NCBI GenBank assembly: GCA_964350265.1
Contig: CAYGJZ010000001.1
Location: 1-64,000 of the forward strand
Direction: 5' to 3'
From: BQJD01 sp964350265
GTDB lineage: Bacteria; Pseudomonadota; Gammaproteobacteria; Arenicellales; CAJQKF01
Length of the DNA stretch: 64,000 bases
Part shown: one piece after another, positions 17,366-26,732 of the stretch
How the letters are laid out: the number at the start of each line of letters is the position of its first letter
Position numbering within the stretch: position 1 is the stretch's first letter
Position numbers and translations under genes: made by a program
Notes under the pieces: generated by a model
The model's input: the letters and a program-made list of their open reading frames with translations, nothing else
Told to the model about the DNA's origin: nothing
The model's database searches: none

Positions 17366-17415
17366 TGCCGCGGATGCTTTGACCGGCCGCGTGCACGCGG
17401 GCAGAATCCCCGGCC

Positions 17416-17892
17416 ATGCACGCACCGCACGGCATCATGACCTCCTTCCGCTCGCTGTTGGTGGCCCTGCTGGCCGCCGTCATCGTCGCCGGCTGTTCGG
17501 CCACCCCGCCGGCCCGGGTGGACAGCGACGTCACCGCCTCGCTGATGGCCCAGCACCGCCAGTGGGTCGGCACGCCCTACCGGCTCGGCGGCGATTCCCG
17601 TCGCGGCATCGACTGCTCCGCCTACGTGCAGACGCTGTACCGAGACGTCTACCGGGTCCGCCTGCCGCGCAGCACCGAGGACCAGGAAGACGTTGGCCGG
17701 CGCGTCTCCCGCGATCGCCTGCGGCCGGGTGACCTGGTGTTCTTCAAGACCGGATGGTTCAAGCGCCACGTCGGCGTCTACGTGTCCGGCGGCCGCTTCA
17801 TCCATGCCTCGGAAAGCCGCGGCGTCACCGAGTCGTCGCTGGCCTCGCCGTACTGGTCGAAGCACTACTGGAAGGCACGCAGGGTCCTGTAG
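17416..17892 (+). CDS. NlpC/P60 family lipoprotein, cell-wall endopeptidase
   Basis: A 158-residue lipoprotein with signal peptide and lipobox IVAGC (Cys27). The mature part is a single NlpC/P60 domain with catalytic Cys in GIDCSAYVQTLY, His in KRHVGVYV and a polar third residue in FIHASES. Such enzymes (compare E. coli MepS/Spr and NlpC) cleave peptidoglycan stem-peptide cross-links in the periplasm. A second possible start is the ATG at 17437, which leaves a more usual 20-residue signal. Its stop is six bases before the DUF488 gene, suggesting co-transcription. Confidence 0.9.
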   Translation: MHAPHGIMTSFRSLLVALLAAVIVAGCSATPPARVDSDVTASLMAQHRQWVGTPYRLGGDSRRGIDCSAYVQTLYRDVYRVRLPRSTEDQEDVGRRVSRDRLRPGDLVFFKTGWFKRHVGVYVSGGRFIHASESRGVTESSLASPYWSKHYWKARRVL

Positions 17893-17898
17893 GCGGGC

Positions 17899-18429
17899 AT
17901 GATCCTCACCGTCGGGCATTCCAACCTCGCCATCGGCGACTTCCTCGCCCTGCTCGCCACACACCGCGTCGGGTTGCTGGTGGACATCCGCCGCCATCCC
18001 TCGTCGCGCCGGCTGCCCTGGTTCAACCGGCCGCTGCTGGCCGAGGCGCTGGCCGGCGCCGGCATTCGCTACCAGTTTGCCGGCGACGGCCTCGGCGGCA
18101 TGCGCGAGGTCGACCAGGCCGATGGTCACGATGCCCTGTCCGGGCCGCTGCGCGGCTATGCCGCGCACATGCAGGGCGAGGCCTTCCGGCGTGCCGTCGG
18201 CGAACTGCTGGAGACATCACGCTCGGCGCGGCTGGCGGTGATGTGCGCCGAGCGTGATCCCGCCAACTGCCATCGATCCCTGCTCGCCGACTACCTGGAA
18301 CTGGCCGGCACCGAGGTGCGTCACCTGGTCGATGTCGGCAGCGACCGCCGCCACCAAACGCATCCCTCGGCGCGGCGGCACGGCGACGGCGTCATCTACG
18401 ATGGACACGTGCAGCAGCGCCTGTGCTGA
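17899..18429 (+). CDS. DUF488 family protein
   Basis: A 176-residue protein of the DUF488 family (cytosolic, function unknown). Seen are the start LTVGHSNLAIGDFLALL, the VDIRRHPSSRRLPWFN motif, YQFAGDGLGGMR, and the cysteine/Arg/His segment MCAERDPANCHRSLLADYLE. These conserved polar residues suggest an enzymatic pocket. It follows the NlpC/P60 gene closely but has no obvious functional link to cell-wall metabolism. Confidence 0.85.
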   Translation: MILTVGHSNLAIGDFLALLATHRVGLLVDIRRHPSSRRLPWFNRPLLAEALAGAGIRYQFAGDGLGGMREVDQADGHDALSGPLRGYAAHMQGEAFRRAVGELLETSRSARLAVMCAERDPANCHRSLLADYLELAGTEVRHLVDVGSDRRHQTHPSARRHGDGVIYDGHVQQRLC

Positions 18430-18852
18430 TCTGCGGGGCGGGCGGGTGGGTAGGCGATAAAAAGCCCCGGGGACAGGACGTCCACCGGGGCCGAGTCGAT
18501 TCGATGACATCCTGAACGTTTTTTATCCAGCCGGTACACTCTCCGTGTTTATGCTGTTTTTTTACCGGCCGTGTTGTCTGCACCCATCGCCGACCCCGGG
18601 GGGCCGCGTCACACTCCGCCTGCGATGTACGCGGGGTCCAGAGAACTTCGTCAAAACCGTGCCATAGCCGCTTGCCGTTCAGGTGCGGGTTCGCCGCGCG
18701 AACCGGCGCCTGTGCATCGTCTCCGCGATGGACCCCGGCGATTGGCAGGGAGAGGCCGGGTGGCTTCGTGTCCCCGCCTCGCGGCGGGTCTGGCTACGCG
18801 TCGATCACGGTAGCATGGAATTTGCGCGGCGGGCAACCGACCCGGCCGGGCC
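18430..18852. other. 423-base intergenic region with a leftward terminator and possible small RNA
   Basis: No convincing protein gene. It separates the ends of the DUF488 gene and the convergent ubiB. It contains the strong leftward terminator at 18459-18491. Just to its right is a larger stem (GCCGGTA/TACCGGC around 18530-18573, A-rich loop on the minus strand). Further right, at 18649-18654, is a minus-strand TTGACG with only a poor -10 downstream (TACATC, about 19 bases). Either ubiB has a 360-base 3-prime leader-like tail or a separate small transcript ends here. Confidence 0.5.
18459..18491 (-). terminator. Intrinsic terminator, leftward
   Basis: Read on the minus strand, a stem of GCCCCGG...CCGGGGC (18464-18470 with 18485-18491), extended inward by GGAC/GTCC (18471-18474 with 18480-18483) and a single bulged base, closes a five-base loop and is followed at once by TTTTT (18459-18463). 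No T run follows on the plus strand, so it acts on leftward transcription. Confidence 0.8.
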
Positions 18853-20541
18853 TCAGGAACGTCGCGCCCGCCACCAGGCGCCGACCAGCAGCGCTGCCCC
18901 GGTTACCGCGCTGACCACGCCCGGCCAGGGCAGGCCGAACCAGCGCACGCTGTTCGGATCGAACAGCGCGAAGGCGGTGGCGATGCCGAGCAGCGAGCAG
19001 CCGGTGATCGCTGCCAGGGTACGGCGGTGGTTGCCGGCCAGGGTCGACTCGATACGCTCGAGGTCCGCGGAGTGGCCGTCCACCGTGAGTTCGCCGTCCC
19101 GGGCGCGACGCAGGATCTCGTAGGCAAGCCCGGGGATCTCCGGGCCGAGGGCGAGGAAGCGGGGCAGTTCCCGGCGAATGCCGCGCAGCGCGGCGCGTGG
19201 TCCCACCTGCTCGCTCATCCAGCGTTCCAGGTAGGGCTTGGCGGTCTGCCACAGGTCCAGCTCGGGGTACAGGCGACGGCCGAGTCCCTCGATGTTCAGC
19301 AGCGTCTTCTGCAGCAGCACCAGTTGCGGCTGCACCGGCATGTTGAAGCGGCGCGCGGTCTGGAACAGGCGCATCACCAGCCGGCCGAAGGAGATCTCGC
19401 TGATCGGCTTGGCGAAGATCGGTTCGCACACCGCGCGGATGGCGCCCTCGAATTCCTCCACCCGGGTGTCCGGCGGCACCCAGCCGGCGCGCAGGTGGGC
19501 CACGGCGACGGCACGGTAGTCGCGGTGGAAGAAGGCCAGCAGGTTCTCCGCCAGGTAGCGCTTGTCACCGTCGTTCAGCGTGCCCATGATGCCGAAGTCC
19601 ACCGCGCAGTAGCGGCCGTCGGTGGCCACGAAGATGTTGCCCGGGTGCATGTCGGCGTGGAAGAAGCCGTCGCGGAAGGCCTGGGTGAAGAAGATCTCGA
19701 CGCCGTTGTGGGCCAGCTGGCGCATGTCGATGCCGGCGGCATGCAGCGCGTCGACATCGCGAATGGAGATGCCGTGGATGCGCTCCATCACCATCACGTT
19801 GACCCGGGTGTAGTCCCAGAATACCTGCGGCACGTAGAGCATCGGCGAACCGAGGAAGTTGTTACGCAGCTGGCTGGCATTGGCTGCCTCGCGCACCAGG
19901 TCGAGCTCGTCGTGGATGGTCTTGTCGTATTCGCCGACGATCTCCACCGGGCGCAGGCGCGCGCCCTCCGACCAGTACTTCTCGGCCAGCGCGGCGAGGG
20001 TATAGAGCAGGTCGAGGTCGCGCTCGATCACCGCCTCGATGCCCGGTCGCAGCACCTTGACCACCACCTCGGTGCCGTCGTGCAGGGTGGCGGTATGCAC
20101 CTGGGCCACCGAGGCCGAGGCAATCGGCTCCAGCTCGAAGCCGGCGAACAGCTCGTCCACCGGCTGGCCAAGGGCATTCTCCACGATGCTGCGCGAGGTG
20201 GCCGGGTCGAACGGCGGCACCCGGTCCTGCAGCCGGGTGAGTTCGGCGGCGATGTCATCGGGCAGCAGGTCGGGCCGGGTGGAGAGCATCTGCCCGAACT
20301 TGACGAACACCGGGCCGAGTTCCTCCAGCGCCTCGCGCAGGCGCACGGCCCGCGGTGCCGTGTTCGAGCGGCGCCAGCGCGCCGGGTGCAGGTAGAGCAG
20401 GTAGCGGTAGGGCCGGAACAGGTGCAGGGTGGTGACGAACTCGTCGAGACCGTGGCGCACGAATACCCGCGCGATGGCGAGCAGTCGCGGCATGCGGCCA
20501 CCGCGCACGGTGGAGACTCTTCGCTTTCGCGCCGGGTTCAC
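18853..20541 (-). CDS. ubiB: Ubiquinone biosynthesis atypical kinase/ATPase UbiB
   Basis: Member of the ABC1/ADCK/UbiB family, needed for ubiquinone synthesis as an ATPase that helps lipid intermediates leave the membrane. The 562 residues include the KxGQ motif FVKFGQMLSTRPDLLP, the Ala-rich loop IASASVAQVHTA replacing the Gly-rich loop, VVVKVLRPG with the ATP-site Lys, HADMHPGN and the Asp of AVDFGIMG. Two transmembrane helices lie at the C-terminus (about 500-560). Start is GTG at 20541, overlapping the ubiJ stop by three bases. Confidence 0.95.
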   Translation of the reverse strand: MNPARKRRVSTVRGGRMPRLLAIARVFVRHGLDEFVTTLHLFRPYRYLLYLHPARWRRSNTAPRAVRLREALEELGPVFVKFGQMLSTRPDLLPDDIAAELTRLQDRVPPFDPATSRSIVENALGQPVDELFAGFELEPIASASVAQVHTATLHDGTEVVVKVLRPGIEAVIERDLDLLYTLAALAEKYWSEGARLRPVEIVGEYDKTIHDELDLVREAANASQLRNNFLGSPMLYVPQVFWDYTRVNVMVMERIHGISIRDVDALHAAGIDMRQLAHNGVEIFFTQAFRDGFFHADMHPGNIFVATDGRYCAVDFGIMGTLNDGDKRYLAENLLAFFHRDYRAVAVAHLRAGWVPPDTRVEEFEGAIRAVCEPIFAKPISEISFGRLVMRLFQTARRFNMPVQPQLVLLQKTLLNIEGLGRRLYPELDLWQTAKPYLERWMSEQVGPRAALRGIRRELPRFLALGPEIPGLAYEILRRARDGELTVDGHSADLERIESTLAGNHRRTLAAITGCSLLGIATAFALFDPNSVRWFGLPWPGVVSAVTGAALLVGAWWRARRS

Positions 20542-21146
20542 GATCGCCCCTTCTCCAGCGCCTCGATGCGCTTGTCCAGCCGGGCGGTGTCGGCACGCAG
20601 TTCGTCCACCGCGTCGGCCAGCGCGTCCAGTGCCTCGCGCGATGCCGCCAGGCGGCTTTCCTCGCGCAGGTAGTCGCCGCCGTCGGCGACCAGCTTGCCC
20701 CGCAGGTCGGTGGCGCCCTGCCGAAGGGCGTCGAGCAGGCGTTCGATGCCGCCGGTGGCGGCGTCGCCGAGGAGCGGCGACAGCTTGCCGGCGAGGTCCA
20801 CGCGGTAGTGGCGAAGCAGGCCGACGGCGGCCTCCACCAGGTGGGCGTCGCCGGTGACGACCAGGCTGCCGTCGTGGAACACGCCGCGATCGGAGGGGTT
20901 GGCGGCGGCGCGCAGAAAGCCGGCCGGTCCACCGCGGATCGCGGCGTCGACGTCGGTGTCGTCCTCGGAAAGGCGCAGGCCGTCCTCGTCGAAGTGCACG
21001 GTGACGGCGAAGTCTTCCGCCAGGTAGCTGTCGATGCGCAGCCTGCGGCCGGCCAGCCTGGCCAGCCGCGCCGGGCTGTCCGGGTCGGCGGCGAGTACCC
21101 GGTTGATGGCGTTCTCGACGAGGTCGAGCCTGGTGCGTGCGATCAT
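20538..21146 (-). CDS. ubiJ: Ubiquinone biosynthesis accessory factor UbiJ
   Basis: A 202-residue protein with an N-terminal SCP2-like lipid-binding domain (DFAVTVHFDEDGLRL, GSLVVTGDAHLVEAAVGLL) and a C-terminal coiled coil (DALADAVDELRADTARLDKRIEALEK). In E. coli UbiJ with UbiK organises the soluble Ubi complex that holds hydrophobic intermediates. It lies between ubiE and ubiB, the canonical ubiE-ubiJ-ubiB order, 34 bases after ubiE and overlapping ubiB. Sequence conservation in this family is weak, so position supports the name. Confidence 0.9.
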   Translation of the reverse strand: MIARTRLDLVENAINRVLAADPDSPARLARLAGRRLRIDSYLAEDFAVTVHFDEDGLRLSEDDTDVDAAIRGGPAGFLRAAANPSDRGVFHDGSLVVTGDAHLVEAAVGLLRHYRVDLAGKLSPLLGDAATGGIERLLDALRQGATDLRGKLVADGGDYLREESRLAASREALDALADAVDELRADTARLDKRIEALEKGRS

Positions 21147-21180
21147 CGGCTTGGCGAGGGGACGGTGGCGGCCGGCGGCA

Positions 21181-21936
21181 CTAGTACTTGTAGCCGCTGT
21201 GCAGCGCGACCACGCCGCCGGCGAGGTTGTGCACCTCGACGCCGTCGAAGCCGGCGTCGCGCATCATCCCGGCCAGGCGTTGCTGGTCGGGGTGGCGGCG
21301 AATGGATTCCACCAGGTAACGGTAGCTGTCCTCGTCGCCGGCCACCAGCCGTCCCATCTTCGGGATGACGTGGAAGGAGTACAGGTCGTAGAGCCGCGAC
21401 AGCGGTGCTGAAACCGGCTTGGAGAACTCCAGCACCAGGAGCTTGCCGCCAGGGCGCAGCACCCGGTACATGGCGACCAGCGCCTTCGGGATGCGGGTGA
21501 CGTTGCGCAGGCCGAAGGAAATGCTGACGCAGTGAAAGCGGTTGTCGGCGAAGGGCAGGTTCTCGGCGTCGGCCAGGCAGAAGGTGACACCGTTGCCGGC
21601 GCCGGCGTCGATCATGCGATCGCGGCCGCGGCGCAGCATGTCCGCGTTGATGTCGGTCATCACCACCTGGCCGGTGTCGCCGACCTGGCGACGGAAGGCC
21701 CGCGACAGGTCGCCGCTGCCGGCGGCCACGTCGAGCACCTGCTGGCCGGGGCGCAGGCCGCTCTGGCCGGCGGCGAAGTGCTTCCAGGCGCGGTGTGCGC
21801 CGAAGGACATGACGTCGTTCATGACGTCGTAGCGATCGGCCACGGCGCTGAACACGGCGCCGACCAGCGACGCCTTCTCGTCCTCGGCCACTTCGCGGTA
21901 GCCGAAGTGGGTGGTGTCGCGGGGTTCTGTCGCCAC
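21181..21936 (-). CDS. ubiE: Ubiquinone/menaquinone methyltransferase UbiE
   Basis: SAM-dependent C-methyltransferase for 2-polyprenyl-6-methoxy-benzoquinol (and demethylmenaquinone where present). With the GTG at 21936 the product is 251 residues, the length of E. coli UbiE. Motifs: TTHFGYREVAEDEK, DRYDVMNDVMSFGAHRAWK, the SAM loop LDVAAGSGDLS, and GLRNVTRIPKAL. No ATG is available in the right place; the GTG lies one base after the stop of the DUF971 gene (TGAaGTG), indicating coupled translation. Confidence 0.95.
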   Translation of the reverse strand: MATEPRDTTHFGYREVAEDEKASLVGAVFSAVADRYDVMNDVMSFGAHRAWKHFAAGQSGLRPGQQVLDVAAGSGDLSRAFRRQVGDTGQVVMTDINADMLRRGRDRMIDAGAGNGVTFCLADAENLPFADNRFHCVSISFGLRNVTRIPKALVAMYRVLRPGGKLLVLEFSKPVSAPLSRLYDLYSFHVIPKMGRLVAGDEDSYRYLVESIRRHPDQQRLAGMMRDAGFDGVEVHNLAGGVVALHSGYKY

Positions 21937-21937
21937 T

Positions 21938-22321
21938 TCAGTGCGGGCCGCGCGGCGCACGGTCGTGGCCGGCCTCGGCCAGTCGTTCCAGGTAGTGCGC
22001 CCAGTTGCGTTCCTCGTTGACGCCGAGCCGGTACAGCGTCTCCCAGGTGTAGATGCCGGTATCGTGGCCGTCGTCGAAGTGCAGGCACACGGCATAGCTG
22101 CCCACCGCCTCGATGCGGTCGATGCCGACGTTCTCCTTGCCCACCTGCAGCACCTCCTGGCCGGGACCGTGGCCGGTGACCTCGGCGGAGGGGGAGTGCA
22201 CGCGCAGGTATTCGCAGGACAGCGAGAAGCGCTGTCCATCGTCGAACTCGATCTCCAGTTCCCGCGATCGCTGGTGCAGCACCAGGTTCACCGGCCTCGG
22301 CGGGCGTTGCTGTTCAGGCAT
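21938..22321 (-). CDS. DUF971 (gamma-butyrobetaine hydroxylase-like N-terminal) protein
   Basis: A 127-residue protein consisting of the DUF971 domain: LVLHQRSRELEIEFDDGQ, LSCEYLRVHSPSAEV and the C-terminal GHDTGIYTWETLYRLG. This fold occurs as the small N-terminal domain of gamma-butyrobetaine hydroxylases and as a free protein linked to iron-sulfur or quinone genes; the role here is not established. It sits between hemB and ubiE and is translationally coupled to ubiE, so a job in quinone or iron metabolism is a reasonable inference. Confidence 0.85.
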   Translation of the reverse strand: MPEQQRPPRPVNLVLHQRSRELEIEFDDGQRFSLSCEYLRVHSPSAEVTGHGPGQEVLQVGKENVGIDRIEAVGSYAVCLHFDDGHDTGIYTWETLYRLGVNEERNWAHYLERLAEAGHDRAPRGPH

Positions 22322-22339
22322 GGTCTTCGCTCCGTTGGA

Positions 22340-23359
<1,020 letters not shown>

Positions 23360-23368
23360 GCCCGGCGC

Positions 23369-24847
23369 CTAGCGCGTGCGACGCGCGGTGGCGCGCCCCG
23401 CGGTCTTCCGCGTCGCCTTGGCGCGAGGGCCGGTGCGGCGGGTGGTCCGCTTGGCCGTCTTCTTGGCCGTCTTCGCCGGGGTCTTTCGCGTCGCGGTCTT
23501 GCCGGCCGTCTTCCTGGTGGCGGTCTTCTTCGCGCTCTTCCTGGCCGCGGCCTTCTTCGCGGCGGTCTTCTTCGCCGCGGCTTTCTTGGTGGCGGCCTTC
23601 TTCGTGACGGTTTTCTTCGCCGTGGCCTTCTTCGCCGCGACCTTTTTCGTGGTCTTCTTCGTGGCGACCTTCTTCGCGGCGGTCTTCCGCGTGGTCTTCT
23701 TGGCGGCGGTTTTCTTCGTCGTCGCCTTCTTTGCCGCCACCTTCTTCGCGGCGGCTTTTTTCGTGCCGGTCTTTCGCGTGGCCTTCTTCGCGACTTTCTT
23801 TGCCACCTTCTTCGCAGTCCCGGCGGCCTTGCTCGCGGCGGTCTTCTTCACCGCAGACTTCTTCGCCGTCGACTTCTTTGCCGTGGATTTTTTCGCCGCG
23901 ACCTTGTTCGCGCCGCCCCCACCCTGCTTTGGCCTGGCCGCGCCGTCCTTGTCCGCGGCCGCCCGGCTGGCCTCGGCCGGCTTCTTCGCGACGGGCCGGC
24001 TGCGTCGCCTGCGGCCGTCGTCGTCGGCCTCGGCGGCGCTCTCCTCGCCGGTCTCGGCGGACACCCGTGGCTGCACCCGGGTGGTGCGCAGCTCGGAACC
24101 GGACACCTCGCGCACGATCTTGCCGCCGACGATCTGGGTGTGGGTGGCGGTGCCCTCGCCGCCGTGCACCGAGACCACCTTGTTCTCCAGCGGCCGGATC
24201 TCGGTGTCGATCATCTCGCACAGGCGATGGAAGATGTCGTCCGGGCTGCCGTTGGCATTGAGCGTGCGCAGCTTGTGCTGGGCGCGGTAGTACTGCACCA
24301 GGAACTCGGTTTCCTCGTGGTAGACCTTCAGCCGCGAGCGCACCGTTTCCTCGGTGTCGTCCTCGCGCCGCTGCAGCGGGGCGTGGCCGCACTCGTCGCA
24401 GCGACCACGGGTCTTCGGCGGATTGAAGTGGATGTTGAAGATGGCGCCGCAGTGGTCGCAGCTGCGCCGGCCGACGATGCGCTTGAGCAGCGAGGACTCG
24501 TCGACCTCGAAGTTCACCACCATCTGGATCGGCCGCGACACCCAGCCGAGGCGGGTATCCAGCTCCTGCGCCTGGGGGATGTTGCGCGGGAAGCCGTCGA
24601 GGATGAAACCGCGTCGGGTGTCGGTCTTCAGCACCCGCTGGGACACCAGCTCGATGACCAGCGCATCGGGCACCAGGTGGCCTTCGGCCATGATCCGCTC
24701 GGCCTCGCGTCCGGCCGGGCTGCCCTCGGCCACGGCGGCGCGCAGGATTTCCCCGGTGGAAATCTGCGGCACCTTGTAGGTCTCGACCAGTCTCCGGGCC
24801 TGGGTGCCCTTACCGGAGCCTGGCGCTCCGAGCAGAATAATGCGCAT
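23369..24847 (-). CDS. adk: Adenylate kinase with a long lysine-rich histone-H1-like C-terminal tail
   Basis: Residues 1-216 are a normal long-lid adenylate kinase: P-loop GAPGSGKGT (7-15), AMP site, FILDGFPRN, and a zinc-type lid with four Cys (130, 133, 150, 153). A linker (217-278) leads to a basic low-complexity tail to residue 492, built of AAKK, TAKK and TRKTA units, like AlgP or histone H1 C-termini. Adenylate kinases are normally about 215 residues, so the tail more than doubles the protein. It probably binds DNA, RNA or polyphosphate, but that is inference. No stop or frameshift separates the parts. It is first in the adk-hemB-DUF971-ubiEJB run. Confidence 0.92.
   Translation of the reverse strand: MRIILLGAPGSGKGTQARRLVETYKVPQISTGEILRAAVAEGSPAGREAERIMAEGHLVPDALVIELVSQRVLKTDTRRGFILDGFPRNIPQAQELDTRLGWVSRPIQMVVNFEVDESSLLKRIVGRRSCDHCGAIFNIHFNPPKTRGRCDECGHAPLQRREDDTEETVRSRLKVYHEETEFLVQYYRAQHKLRTLNANGSPDDIFHRLCEMIDTEIRPLENKVVSVHGGEGTATHTQIVGGKIVREVSGSELRTTRVQPRVSAETGEESAAEADDDGRRRRSRPVAKKPAEASRAAADKDGAARPKQGGGGANKVAAKKSTAKKSTAKKSAVKKTAASKAAGTAKKVAKKVAKKATRKTGTKKAAAKKVAAKKATTKKTAAKKTTRKTAAKKVATKKTTKKVAAKKATAKKTVTKKAATKKAAAKKTAAKKAAARKSAKKTATRKTAGKTATRKTPAKTAKKTAKRTTRRTGPRAKATRKTAGRATARRTR
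23372..23911 (-). repeat. Degenerate Lys/Ala coding repeat (adk tail)
   Basis: Coding repeat of roughly four- to five-codon units (AAKK, TAKK, AVKK, TRKT) covering residues about 313-492 of the adenylate kinase. The plus-strand sequence is a run of ttcttcgc/gcggtctt variants. Units are imperfect, so the tract probably grows and shrinks by slippage and may vary in length between strains or be mis-assembled. Confidence 0.75.
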
Positions 24848-25296
24848 GATCGGATCTAAAGCCTCTGCGAGTGTTGGCGCCTGCCACGGTCCGCCGGCCG
24901 GAGGCGTCCCGGCTCGGCCGCACCACTTCGCCGTTGCCGGGATGTCGCCGACAGCATGGGAAAATGCTGTAAAATCAACTACTATTGACGTCTGCCCGGC
25001 GAGGTCCGGCCTGCGGCCGCCGCTACCCTACCTTCGAGGGTGCCGGGTGTCAATGCCTGCCCTGCCACGGAACGATAAAGGCCATGAATCGGTGCGTAAA
25101 AAGCACCCATGACGGCCTGTACCGGTGGCGCGGTAGAATAGAAAAATCAGGAATTTCAGTATTTTGCGTTACCCTCTCGGGTCTCGCAGCGAATCCTTGC
25201 GTCCACGCCCCCGGCCGACGGGGTCGAGACCGGGGCGGGGCCGGCGGCGTCACCCGCCCGCGTCCGCGCAGGATCATCGCCCACCAGGAACCATCG
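24848..25296. other. 449-base divergent control region between adk and pfp
   Basis: No gene supported. It must hold the promoters of both adk (leftward) and pfp (rightward). A TAGAAT at 25134-25139 is the best rightward -10, but no good -35 precedes it. Between 25080 and 25116 an imperfect inverted repeat (GGTGC...GCACC inside GGCC...GGCC, loop GTAAAAA) could fold in RNA. The open frame running from 24985 into pfp is an in-frame extension without family similarity. Confidence 0.4.
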
Positions 25297-26553
25297 ATGA
25301 AGAAAAATGCCTTCTATGCCCAGTCCGGCGGCGTCACCGCGGTCATCAACGCCAGCGCGGCCGGGGTCATCGAGGCCGCCCGCGCGGCGAAGTCCCGCAT
25401 CGGCAAGGTCTATGCCGGGCGCAACGGCATCATCGGCGCACTCACCGAGGACCTGGTCGACACCAGCCGGGAGAGCAAGGCGGCCATTGCCGGCCTGGTC
25501 CACACGCCGTCCGGGGCCTTTGGTTCCTGCCGCTACAAGCTCGGCGCCATCGAGCAGCACCGGGCCCAGTACGAGCGCCTGATCGAGGTCTTCCGCGCCC
25601 ACGACATCGGCTACTTCTTCTACAACGGCGGCGGCGATTCCGCCGACACCTGCCTGAAGGTTTCGCAGTTGGCCGGCACGCTCGGCTACCCGATCCAGGC
25701 CATCCACGTGCCGAAGACGGTGGACAACGACCTGCCGGTCACCGACAACTGCCCGGGCTTCGGCTCGGTGGCCAAGTACATCGCGGTGTCCACCCTGGAG
25801 GCGAGCTTCGACGTCGCCTCCATGGCGCGCACCTCGACCAAGGTCTTCGTGCTTGAGGTGATGGGCCGCCATGCCGGCTGGATCGCCGCTGCCGGTGCGC
25901 TGGCCTCCACCGCCGAGCGGCCGCTGCCGATCATCGTGCTGTTCCCCGAGCTGCCCTTCGACGCCGAGCGCTTCCTCGCCGAGGTCAGGCGCAAGGTGGA
26001 GAAGTTCGGCTACGTCTCGGTGGTGGTCTCCGAGGGCGTGCGCGATGCCGATGGCCGCTTCCTCGCCGAGGCCGGCAGCCACGATGCCTTCGGCCACAGC
26101 CAGCTCGGCGGCGTGGCACCGGTGATCGCCAACATGGTCAAGGGCGCGCACGGCTACAAGATCCACTGGGCGGTGGCCGACTACCTGCAACGCGCGGCCC
26201 GCCACGTGGCCTCGAAGACCGATGTCGACCAGGCCTATGCACTGGGCGCGGCGGCGGTGAAGATGGCGCTGGCCGGCAAGAACGCGGTGATGCCGGCCAT
26301 TGCCCGCACCTCGGATTCTCCCTATCGCTGGAAGATCGTCGAGGCCAGGCTGTCGAAGGTGGCGAACGTGGAGAAGAAGATGCCGCGGCGCTTCATCAGC
26401 CGCGACGGCTTCGGCATCACGCCGAGCTGCCGGGCCTACCTGGAGCCGCTGATCCGTGGCGAGGCCTACCCGCCCTACCGCGGCGGGCTGCCGCGCTACG
26501 TGACGCTGAAGAACGTGGCGGTGGCGCGCAAGCTCGAACCCTTCGAGCCCTAG
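25297..26553 (+). CDS. pfp: Pyrophosphate-dependent 6-phosphofructokinase
   Basis: Interconverts fructose 6-phosphate and fructose 1,6-bisphosphate using PPi instead of ATP, hence reversible. Of 418 residues, the donor-site motif is GGGDS (111-115) with Asp114 in the position that blocks ATP, and the catalytic segment is PKTVDNDL (139-146) with the Lys typical of PPi enzymes where ATP enzymes have Gly. Also MGRHAGWIA (sugar site) and the C-terminal YRGGLPRYV. Start chosen at ATG 25297 with AGGAA upstream. It lies divergent from adk, both acting on energy nucleotides. Confidence 0.92.
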   Translation: MKKNAFYAQSGGVTAVINASAAGVIEAARAAKSRIGKVYAGRNGIIGALTEDLVDTSRESKAAIAGLVHTPSGAFGSCRYKLGAIEQHRAQYERLIEVFRAHDIGYFFYNGGGDSADTCLKVSQLAGTLGYPIQAIHVPKTVDNDLPVTDNCPGFGSVAKYIAVSTLEASFDVASMARTSTKVFVLEVMGRHAGWIAAAGALASTAERPLPIIVLFPELPFDAERFLAEVRRKVEKFGYVSVVVSEGVRDADGRFLAEAGSHDAFGHSQLGGVAPVIANMVKGAHGYKIHWAVADYLQRAARHVASKTDVDQAYALGAAAVKMALAGKNAVMPAIARTSDSPYRWKIVEARLSKVANVEKKMPRRFISRDGFGITPSCRAYLEPLIRGEAYPPYRGGLPRYVTLKNVAVARKLEPFEP

Positions 26554-26732
26554 GAGACTGCCCGGCGCGCGGCGGGCGCGCCGCTGGCGGTGATCGCAGG
26601 CGACCACGACGTCGCTGCCGCGCGTGCGCCGGCAGCGGCTCCCGGGTCGGCTCGCCCTCTCGTCCGGCGAGCCTGGCGAGTCGCTGTGCGTGGACGATAA
26701 CGACGGTTGACGGAGGTACGACACCCAACAAC

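Noticed and set aside
18571..19123. Short plus-strand frames after the DUF488 gene
   Set aside because: Arg/Pro/Ala-rich translation, partly antisense to ubiB, no ribosome site.
23376..24290. Long plus-strand frame rich in Phe, Ala and Val that looks like a membrane protein
   Set aside because: It is the antisense of the Lys/Ala repeat tail of adk; Lys codons read backwards give Phe and Leu. No ribosome site or family match.
24985..25296. N-terminal extension of the phosphofructokinase frame
   Set aside because: No similarity to the family, no ribosome site, and a good AGGAA-ATG start is present at 25297.
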